DNA of 47,901 bases from an uncultured Oscillospiraceae bacterium (lineage in GTDB: Bacteria > Bacillota > Clostridia > Oscillospirales > Oscillospiraceae), in contig CAJTOM010000010.1 in assembly GCA_910577915.1 (NCBI GenBank), positions 1 through 47,901 of the forward strand, given 5' to 3'. Positions within the stretch are counted from its first letter, which is position 1. Each line of letters starts with the position of its first letter. This document shows positions 6,603-13,306 of this stretch, one piece after another. The notes under the pieces are model-generated. The model had not been told where the DNA came from. It saw only the letters and a list, made by a program, of their open reading frames with translations, and searched no databases. The position numbers and the translations under genes were made by a program.

Positions 6603-9155
6603 CTACAGCGCGTCAAGCTGGGCGCAGAGCGCCTCGTAGGCCTCCATCATCGCGGCGTGGTGCGCCGCGATGAAATCGGTGTCGCCCCGTTTCCCCGCCA
6701 GCTCCAGCGCCTTCGCCTGGGCGGAGAGGGCCTCCGCGCCAATGGTCAGGGATGTGCTCTTGAGCGCGTGGACCTTGACGGTATAGTCCTCCCAGTGCGC
6801 GCCCTCGTAGAGCGCGGCGATCTCCTCCCGCTTCTCCCCGCTCTGGGAGGAAAACATCTGTAGCATCTCCCGGTAGAAGTCCCCATCCCCGCCGCAGTAG
6901 TTCAGCCCCATCTCCACATTGACGCCCGCCCGGGCGAGCGCCGCGAAGGGGGCCGCAGCGCCCGCCGCCGGCGCCTTTTCTATGGAGGCCTCCGGGACCT
7001 CCGCCGGCCCGGTCTTCTCGGCCGGCGTCTCCGGCCGCTGTGCCGGCTCCTGCCGGGGGGGAGCCTCCTCTGCCCCGTCCTTGCTCACGGGCCTTGCGCT
7101 GTAGCGGATGCAGGTCTTGGGCAGCACCTTGCGCAGCACCCGCTCCAGGACGGTGCGCTCGATGGGCTTCGGGACAAACTCCGTGAATCCTTCGCTGCGG
7201 AACATCTCCCTGGCGCCGCTGACCGTGTTGGCGGTCAGCGCGATCACCGGCAGATCCCGGTAGGCCTCGTTTTGCATCTCGCGGATCCGCTTGAGCGTCT
7301 CCACGCCGTCAAATCCCGGCATCATGTGGTCCAGGAAGACGACGTCATAGGAGACCAGCTTGCACTGCTCGATGGCCTCCCGGCCGCTCAGGCAGGTGTC
7401 CACCTCGATCCCGTAGCTCCCCAGCACGCCCTTGGCCACCACCAGGTTCATCTCCTCGTCGTCCACCGCCAGGGCCCGGACGCCCACGCAGGTGAAGGGC
7501 CGCCGGCCCGCGGCCTGGTCCTCCGCGAAGCCCCGCTCGCCGGTCTCCCCGTTGAGCAGGTTGGCCACAGACAGGGCGGAAAAGGGCTTATGTATGATCA
7601 GCAGCCGGCTGTCGCGGTCCAGGGAGAACTCCCTCTCCGCGATGACGACCACCCGCAGAGTACCCGCCAGGTCCTCATAGTACGCCCGGTTCTCCAGGTA
7701 TTCCGCCTGAGCGATGAACACGTGGGTCAGGACGTGGCTGCGCTGGACCTTGAGCAGGCCCTCGAAATTGTGCACCTGGTACCCCCGGATGCCCAGCCCC
7801 TCCACCAGATTCAGGATCAGCCCGTCGTAGTACCCCCGCACCTCGTCGCAGGTGTACTTCTCCGGCTTGAAGTAGCAGGCGATGCACAGCTCATCCGCGC
7901 GGTTGAGCATGATGCAGGGCCTGTCGTCGGTGACGCCCTGGGGGATGACAATGTGGGCGTGCAGGCCCTGCTGTCCCTTGCCGTCAAAGTGGATGAACGC
8001 GCCCATGGACGTCAGAAGTCCCTGGGCGATGGGGAGCCCCAGCCCCAGCCCCCCGGCGAAGCGGCTGCTGCCGGAGTCCGCCTGATAGAAGACGTCGTAC
8101 ATCTGCGTGAGCTGGGAGTCCGTCATCCCGATGCCGGTGTCGCAGATGTGGACGATCAGATTGATGCCGTAGTTCTCCCGCCGGAACCCGATCCGAACGT
8201 TGACGCCGCCCTCCTCTGTGAACTTGATGGAGTTCTCCACCAGGATCTTGAGCACATGGGAGATCTTCTCCGCGTCCCCCACCAGGACCGCCGGCACCTT
8301 CGGGTCAATATCGAACACCAGCTCCAGGTGCTGCCGGTTGGTCTGCAGAGCGGTGGTGGTGATCACATCGTTGAGCACCGAGGTGATCATGTAGTCCTCC
8401 TTGGCGGGGGTCAGGGTCCCCTCCACGATCTCCGTATAGTCGAGCATGTTGTTGATCTGGCTGGACAGGCGCTTTCCCGCCAGCTTGATGGAGGACATAT
8501 CCGCCCGGACGTCGGGGGGGAGGTCCCGGCCTAAAGCCACCTCGCTGATTCCGATGACCATGTTGATGGGCGTGCGGAGCTCGTGGGATACGTTGGACAA
8601 AAAGACGGCGTTCTGCTTGCCCGCCGTCTCCAGCTCGGTGAATACGCGCTCATACCACTTTCGCTGGGCGCGCCGCCGCTCGATCCAGTACCCCGCGAGG
8701 GCCGCCCCGCCGGCCGTCACAACAGCACCGAGCCCCAGGCGGAAAAGCTCCTGGGGCTTCATCTGAGAGGAAATTGTATGGAGGATCAGCCCGTGGTACA
8801 GCAGCTCCAGGGCGTACAGGGAGACAATCGCATACAAAACCCGCTTTTTATTCAGGATAAACAGCGCGAGAATCAAGACGCAGGCCACGGCGGGGATGTC
8901 TGGCAGGCTGGTCTCATGCACGCCGAAGAAAAAGAACTCCGTCAGCAGCAGACCGGCGCACAGGTGCTCAAAAAACGAGTCCGAGCCGGCCCGCGCAATG
9001 TGCAGGAGCCACGCGAAGAAGCAGCCCGCCGCCATCAGCGGGATCACCCAGAGCTCCCACGCCATGACAATGGTGACCAGAACCAGCACTGCGCTGAACG
9101 CCGTCGTCACGACGGCCAGCAGCAGATGCCTGCTTGTCTGCGCCTCCGCCCTCAT
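6603..9155 (-). CDS. Hybrid histidine kinase with pseudo-receiver, receiver and HPt
   Basis: This 850-residue protein has membrane helices over about 10-155 and a HisKA box (FLSNVSHELRTPINMVIGIS, His191). Its HATPase has the N box ILVENSIKFT (N308), G1 CDTGIGM (D339) and G2 GGLGLGLPIAQG. Residues about 415-535 look like a receiver that has lost its acidic pocket (no DD pair, no acceptor Asp, but HKPF retained). A canonical receiver follows at about 557-685 (AVDDEE, acceptor D609 in FLDHMMPGFDG, VPKP). After a Pro/Ala/Glu linker comes an HPt domain with VHALKSTS (His about 796). It overlaps the upstream receiver gene by 4 nt, so the two are translationally coupled. The ligand of the membrane part is unknown. 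Confidence 0.92.
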   Translation of the reverse strand: MRAEAQTSRHLLLAVVTTAFSAVLVLVTIVMAWELWVIPLMAAGCFFAWLLHIARAGSDSFFEHLCAGLLLTEFFFFGVHETSLPDIPAVACVLILALFILNKKRVLYAIVSLYALELLYHGLILHTISSQMKPQELFRLGLGAVVTAGGAALAGYWIERRRAQRKWYERVFTELETAGKQNAVFLSNVSHELRTPINMVIGISEVALGRDLPPDVRADMSSIKLAGKRLSSQINNMLDYTEIVEGTLTPAKEDYMITSVLNDVITTTALQTNRQHLELVFDIDPKVPAVLVGDAEKISHVLKILVENSIKFTEEGGVNVRIGFRRENYGINLIVHICDTGIGMTDSQLTQMYDVFYQADSGSSRFAGGLGLGLPIAQGLLTSMGAFIHFDGKGQQGLHAHIVIPQGVTDDRPCIMLNRADELCIACYFKPEKYTCDEVRGYYDGLILNLVEGLGIRGYQVHNFEGLLKVQRSHVLTHVFIAQAEYLENRAYYEDLAGTLRVVVIAEREFSLDRDSRLLIIHKPFSALSVANLLNGETGERGFAEDQAAGRRPFTCVGVRALAVDDEEMNLVVAKGVLGSYGIEVDTCLSGREAIEQCKLVSYDVVFLDHMMPGFDGVETLKRIREMQNEAYRDLPVIALTANTVSGAREMFRSEGFTEFVPKPIERTVLERVLRKVLPKTCIRYSARPVSKDGAEEAPPRQEPAQRPETPAEKTGPAEVPEASIEKAPAAGAAAPFAALARAGVNVEMGLNYCGGDGDFYREMLQMFSSQSGEKREEIAALYEGAHWEDYTVKVHALKSTSLTIGAEALSAQAKALELAGKRGDTDFIAAHHAAMMEAYEALCAQLDAL

Positions 9156-9514
9156 TGCTTTTCAAACTCCTGGGACACCCGCTTGAGCAGCTCCTGGGGC
9201 TCGAAGGGCTTCACCAGATAGTTCACCGCCCCCAGCTTGATGGCGCTGACCACGTCGTCCTCCAGGCCCGACGCCGTCAAAAAGATCACCGGCACGCCGG
9301 CGGCGATGCCCTTCATGCGCTCAAAGGTCTCAAAGCCGTTCATCTTCGGCATCTCAATATCCAAAAGGACCAGATCGATTCTCTCCCGCTCCAGCTTATC
9401 CAGGGCCTTGTGCCCCGAATCCACCAGCAGCACGTCGTATTCGTCCTCCAGAATCCGCTTTGTCCGCAACAGGTTCATAGTATCGTCATCGACAACCAGA
9501 ATACGTTTTTTCAT
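9152..9514 (-). CDS. Single-domain (CheY-like) response regulator
   Basis: This 120-residue protein is a bare receiver: acidic pair DDD at 9-11, phospho-acceptor D52 in LLDIEMPKMNG, Thr80 in FLTAS, and Lys102 in LVKPFEP. It has no DNA-binding or enzymatic output, so it probably shuttles phosphate within the relay, for instance to or from the HPt His of the next gene. It is the first gene of the three-gene phosphorelay operon and shares 4 nt with the downstream kinase. A good promoter lies 50 nt upstream. Confidence 0.93.
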   Translation of the reverse strand: MKKRILVVDDDTMNLLRTKRILEDEYDVLLVDSGHKALDKLERERIDLVLLDIEMPKMNGFETFERMKGIAAGVPVIFLTASGLEDDVVSAIKLGAVNYLVKPFEPQELLKRVSQEFEKQ

Positions 9515-9563
9515 AGTACGTCCTCCCTGCTTTCTTAGGGGGGCCTCTCCGGCCCCGAGGGGT

Positions 9564-9593
9564 ATTCTAACATGAGCGTCGGGAAAAAATCAA
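9564..9593 (-). promoter_or_regulatory. Promoter of phosphorelay operon
   Basis: On the minus strand TTGATT and TAGAAT are spaced by 18 nt. A small GGGGCC/GGCCCC hairpin lies between the promoter and the receiver gene at about 9539-9556. Confidence 0.5.
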
Positions 9594-9695
9594 GCCCATA
9601 TTTGCGTTTTGACGGGGCCTCGAAGCAGTCGCCGCCCCCCGGGCGGCGGCGTGAAGAAGGGGGAGCCGCGCCGGCCCCGCCGCAGAAATAACCAG

Positions 9696-9724
9696 TTGCT
9701 CCTTTTGGCGAAATGCGGTATAAT
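9696..9724 (+). promoter_or_regulatory. Promoter of subtilisin gene
   Basis: TTGCTC and TATAAT are spaced by 17 nt, and the -10 is preceded by GCGG. It lies 36 nt before the ATG; GGAGGACAG serves as ribosome binding site. Confidence 0.65.
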
Positions 9725-9759
9725 AGGCCCCATTCAGTACCCATTGGAGGACAGACGAC

Positions 9760-12700
9760 ATGAAACATTGGAGAGCACTCTTGTTCCTGCTGGCCCTGCT
9801 GGCGCTGGCACCCGGCGCGCGCGCGGTGGAGGACGGCGTCCGGGCGGTGATCGTCTACGAGGAGGACGCCGACCCGGCGGCTCTGACGGCGGCGGTGGAG
9901 GCCTTGGAGGGGGTGGAGCTGCTGTGGCGGTACGGCAGCCTCTTCCCCGGCGCGGCGGTGGAGGCGGACGAGGCCGCCCTGGCGGCGCTGGAGGCCCTGG
10001 AGGGCGTGGCCGGCGTGGGCCTGGCCCAGACCCACGCTCTGCCCCAGAGCAAGGACGCGGACCCCGCCGAGAGCGACGGCGGCCTGGCGCTGATGAACGC
10101 CGGCGCGTCGGCGGAGGACGGCGACGGCGTGGTCATCGCCGTGCTGGACAGCGGCCTGCGCACCGACCACGAGGCCTTCGCCGACTACGGCCTGACCAAG
10201 CGCCCCGCCCTCACCCGGGCGGATGTGGAGGCCTTCGCCGCCAACGGCGGAACCGCCGGGCGCTACCTCAGCGCCAAGGTCCCCTTCGCCTACGACTACT
10301 ACGGCAAGGACGGCGACGTGAACACCTCCGACGGACACGGCAGCCACGTCGCCGCCCTGGCGGCGGGCTACGTGCCCGGCCAGGGGGACAAGCCCCTCTT
10401 CTCCGGCACGGCCCCGGCGGCCCAGATCATCAGCATGAAGGTCTTTCCCGACGGCTCCACCGGAGGCGCGGACGACGCGGTGATCCTCCGGGCCCTGGAG
10501 GACGCCTGGAACCTGGGGGCCGACGTGGTGAACCTGTCGCTGGGCACCGGCGGCGGCTTCAGCCAGGACGACGTCCTGGGGGGCCTGTACAGCCGGGCCT
10601 TCGCCCAGATGCGGGCGTCGGGGGTCATCATCTGCTGCGCCGCCGGCAACAGCGGCACGGCCTCCGCGGCCAAGAAGTGGGGCGAGCCCCTGCCCACCGC
10701 CGCCTACGGCGACTACGGCTCTGTCTGCTCCCCCGGCAGCTACATAGGCTCCTACTCCATCGCTGCGGCGGGCCTGGCGGAGGGACAGCCGGAGGCGGCG
10801 GACTACTCCTCCTGGGGGACCACCCCCGACCTGCGGCTGGTGCCGGCCCTGACCGCCTTCGGCGGCCCCGCCACCTCCGCCGGCAGCAAGGGCAGCAGCG
10901 CCTACATCTCCGAGACCGGCACCTCCATGGCCTCCGGCAGCGCCGCGGGGGCCTTCGCCGTCGCCCTCCAGACCGCCCGGCAGCGGGGGGTGACGGACAG
11001 GGCGGCGGCCGCCGATCTGGCGGCGGCCATGCTGATGGGCAGCGCCCGGCTGCTGGAGGAGGACGGCACGCCGGTCTCCCCCCGGAAGCAGGGGGCGGGG
11101 CTGGTGGATCTGGCGGCGGCCGCCTCCCAGGAGCTGGTGGTGATGACGCCCCTGGCGGAGCTGGGGGACAGCCGGGAGGGCCGCTTCACCATCCCCCTGG
11201 TGCTGCGCAATTTCTCCAAGAGCGCCATGACCGTCTCCCTGGAGACGGCGGTGCTCACCGACGATTATGAGCTCCACGACGGCGTCTACTACCGGAGCCT
11301 GACCCCCCTGGACATCACCGGCGAGGTGACGGTCAGCGGCGGCGGCCGGGTGTCCGTCCCCGCCGGCGGGGAGCGGACGGTGACGCTGACGCTGACCGTG
11401 GGACAGAAGCTGCGGGAGCGTCTGGCGGCGGTGTACCCCTACGGCTTTTTCGTGGAGGGCTTCGTCACCGCCTCCGCCGGGGACCAGACGGCCCACAGCA
11501 CCTTCCTGGGCTTCTGCGGCGACTGGAGCGCCGCGCCTATCCTGGACCCCACGGACCACCGGGTGGTGCAGGAGGCCATGTTCCGCCTGGGCAGCCGGGG
11601 CGGGCAGCTGAAGGAGGACGCCTACCTGGCGGCGGTGCCGGTGGAGCTGGGGGCCAACCGGCCCTACATCGGCAGGGAGGACGACCAGGGGGAGAACCCC
11701 CATTACCTGGCGGAGAATCCCCGGGCCTACGCCCTCCCCGGCGACGAGCGGGGTACGCTCCCCGTCCGGGGGACCGAGGCCATGTTCAGCGCCGGGGACA
11801 CCCTCTATGTGGAGCTCTACACCCTGCGCAACGCCGCCCACGTGGTCATGCTGGTCACCGACCAGCGCACGGGGGAGGCCTACTATGTGGACGACCAGGC
11901 CTGGCTGGCCAAGTCGGAGCAGGACCCCTACACCAAGGGCATCGGCCCCAGCGGCCGCTTCTCCTGGGACGGCGCCGATGCGGACGGGCAGCCCCTTCCG
12001 GCGGGGACCCAGGTGCGGGTGGATTTCTACGCCTGGCTGGACTGGGACGAGGAGATGGAGAGCAGCCACGCCCGCTACGTCCACGGCCGCGCCAAGCCGG
12101 AGGTCTACCTCTGGCTGCTGGAGGAGACCGACTATCTGGAGTGGAGCTTCCCGGTGACCATGGACGGGGCGGCCCCGGCCCTCTCCGCCTCCATGGAGGG
12201 CGGTAAGGCGGCGCTCACCTTCACGGACGACCAGCGCATGGCCTGGGCCGTGGTCCGGGACGGCGCGGGGCAGGTGCTGGCGGAGGACGCCTTCTTCCCG
12301 GAGGCCGCCGGCGCGTCTGTCCGGCTGACGGTGGAGCCGGGCGCCGGCGGGGCCCTGCCGGAGACGCTGTATGTCACGGCGGCGGACTACGCCTCCAACA
12401 CCATGAGCTGGTCTGTGGACACGGCGGCCCTGGCCGCCGGGCAGGCGAAGCCCCAGCCGTGCGCCGCGGGCCTTCTGGAGGACGTGCCCCTGGACGCGTG
12501 GTATCACGAGGCCGTGGACTTCGTCTGGGACCGGGAGCTGATGGAGGGGGAGGAGCCCCTGCTCTTCCAGCCCGGCGAGGAGGCCTCCCGCGCCCAGGTG
12601 GTCACCGCCCTGTACCGCCTGGCCGGCCGGCCGTCGTCCGCCCTGTCCTCCAAGGACCTGCCCTTCCAGGACGTGTCCAGCCGGGCGGCGTATATGGACG

Positions 12701-13020
12701 CGCTGTGCTGGGCCTATGAGAACAAGCTGGTGGACGGCTACGGCGACAAGGAGACCTTCGCCGGCAGCGCCGGCGTCACGCGGGAGCAGCTGGCGGTGAT
12801 GCTCCACCGTTACGTCTCCCTCGCCGGCGCCAGTCCCTCCACCGGCAGCCTGAGCGGCTTCCCCGACGGCGGGACCGTCTCCGGCTGGGCCCGGGAGGCC
12901 GTGGGCTGGGCCGTGGGACAGGGGCTCCTGTCCGGCGGCGGCGACGGCCGGCTGTCCCCCAAGGGCGCCACCACCCGGGCGGAGCTGGCCCAGATTCTCA
13001 TGCGCTTCGCCCAAAACTGA
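9760..13020 (+). CDS. Secreted S8 subtilisin-like protease with three SLH domains
   Basis: This 1086-residue protein has a signal peptide (MKHWRALLFLLALLALAPGARA) and a short propeptide-like region. Its S8 catalytic core has Asp130 (IAVLDSGLRTDH), His193 (DGHGSHVAAL), oxyanion Asn297 (CAAGNSG) and Ser389 (ETGTSMASG), so the triad is complete. Residues about 450-890 are beta-rich, with Fn3-like segments resembling the C-terminal parts of lactocepin/C5a-peptidase proteins. Residues about 905-1086 hold three SLH repeats, the last ending TTRAELAQILMRFAQ. SLH repeats bind pyruvylated secondary cell-wall polymer, so the enzyme should be displayed on the cell surface. It is monocistronic, with its own promoter and downstream hairpins. 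Confidence 0.93.
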   Translation: MKHWRALLFLLALLALAPGARAVEDGVRAVIVYEEDADPAALTAAVEALEGVELLWRYGSLFPGAAVEADEAALAALEALEGVAGVGLAQTHALPQSKDADPAESDGGLALMNAGASAEDGDGVVIAVLDSGLRTDHEAFADYGLTKRPALTRADVEAFAANGGTAGRYLSAKVPFAYDYYGKDGDVNTSDGHGSHVAALAAGYVPGQGDKPLFSGTAPAAQIISMKVFPDGSTGGADDAVILRALEDAWNLGADVVNLSLGTGGGFSQDDVLGGLYSRAFAQMRASGVIICCAAGNSGTASAAKKWGEPLPTAAYGDYGSVCSPGSYIGSYSIAAAGLAEGQPEAADYSSWGTTPDLRLVPALTAFGGPATSAGSKGSSAYISETGTSMASGSAAGAFAVALQTARQRGVTDRAAAADLAAAMLMGSARLLEEDGTPVSPRKQGAGLVDLAAAASQELVVMTPLAELGDSREGRFTIPLVLRNFSKSAMTVSLETAVLTDDYELHDGVYYRSLTPLDITGEVTVSGGGRVSVPAGGERTVTLTLTVGQKLRERLAAVYPYGFFVEGFVTASAGDQTAHSTFLGFCGDWSAAPILDPTDHRVVQEAMFRLGSRGGQLKEDAYLAAVPVELGANRPYIGREDDQGENPHYLAENPRAYALPGDERGTLPVRGTEAMFSAGDTLYVELYTLRNAAHVVMLVTDQRTGEAYYVDDQAWLAKSEQDPYTKGIGPSGRFSWDGADADGQPLPAGTQVRVDFYAWLDWDEEMESSHARYVHGRAKPEVYLWLLEETDYLEWSFPVTMDGAAPALSASMEGGKAALTFTDDQRMAWAVVRDGAGQVLAEDAFFPEAAGASVRLTVEPGAGGALPETLYVTAADYASNTMSWSVDTAALAAGQAKPQPCAAGLLEDVPLDAWYHEAVDFVWDRELMEGEEPLLFQPGEEASRAQVVTALYRLAGRPSSALSSKDLPFQDVSSRAAYMDALCWAYENKLVDGYGDKETFAGSAGVTREQLAVMLHRYVSLAGASPSTGSLSGFPDGGTVSGWAREAVGWAVGQGLLSGGGDGRLSPKGATTRAELAQILMRFAQN

Positions 13021-13040
13021 CGGAGAAGCGCGGCTGCAAG

Positions 13041-13074
13041 AGGACCCGCCGGGGAGCGCTCCCCGGCGGGTCCT
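13041..13074 (+). terminator. Perfect 34-bp palindrome after subtilisin gene (copy 1)
   Basis: AGGACCCGCCGGGGAGC is followed immediately by its exact reverse complement. It starts 21 nt after the subtilisin stop and probably stops transcription, although the following T-run is weak. A near-identical copy lies at 13240-13273. Confidence 0.6.
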
Positions 13075-13105
13075 TCAGATTGTCAAAAAAGCCCTCCGCA
13101 AGGAG

Positions 13106-13130
13106 TTCGCGTCTGCAGACGCGAATCTTT
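13106..13130 (+). terminator. Perfect 20-bp palindrome with T-run
   Basis: TTCGCGTCTG pairs with CAGACGCGAA and is followed by TCTTTTT, a good intrinsic terminator on the plus strand. Confidence 0.6.
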
Positions 13131-13136
13131 TTAATC

Positions 13137-13167
13137 ACTTTTTCGGCGGCGTGTACGTCGAAAAAGT
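13137..13167. repeat. ACTTTTT-type hairpin
   Basis: ACTTTTTCGGCG pairs with CGTCGAAAAAGT (one mismatch) across a 7-nt loop. It is followed by a GGGCCGCGCTCGGCCCGG stretch. The arrangement resembles positions 28-100 of the window. Confidence 0.45.
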
Positions 13168-13203
13168 ACCTTGCGGGCCGCGCTCGGCCCGGTCCTTTCT
13201 TTT

Positions 13204-13230
13204 CAAAAAAGGTGCAAAGCACCTTTTTTG
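13204..13230. terminator. Bidirectional terminator
   Basis: CAAAAAAGGTGC and GCACCTTTTTTG form a perfect 12-bp stem with loop AAA. The A/T ends give a T-run in both directions, so it can serve both the subtilisin gene and the converging ABC transporter. Confidence 0.65.
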
Positions 13231-13239
13231 ACACGTAAG

Positions 13240-13273
13240 AGGACCCGCCGGGGAGCGTTCCCCGGCGGGTCCT
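13240..13273 (-). terminator. 34-bp palindrome, copy 2
   Basis: This copy is identical to the palindrome at 13041-13074 except one central base. It lies 199 nt away, next to the 3' end of the ABC transporter gene. The pair brackets the other three hairpins. Confidence 0.55.
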
Positions 13274-13306
13274 TGCTGTCGCTCTATGCAGAAAGCAGGC
13301 GGGTCC

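Noticed and set aside
9535..13014. 1159-codon minus-strand open frame opposite the subtilisin
   Set aside because: The composition (Gly, Arg, His, Val) is that of an antisense frame in GC-rich DNA, while the plus strand shows a full catalytic triad and SLH repeats.
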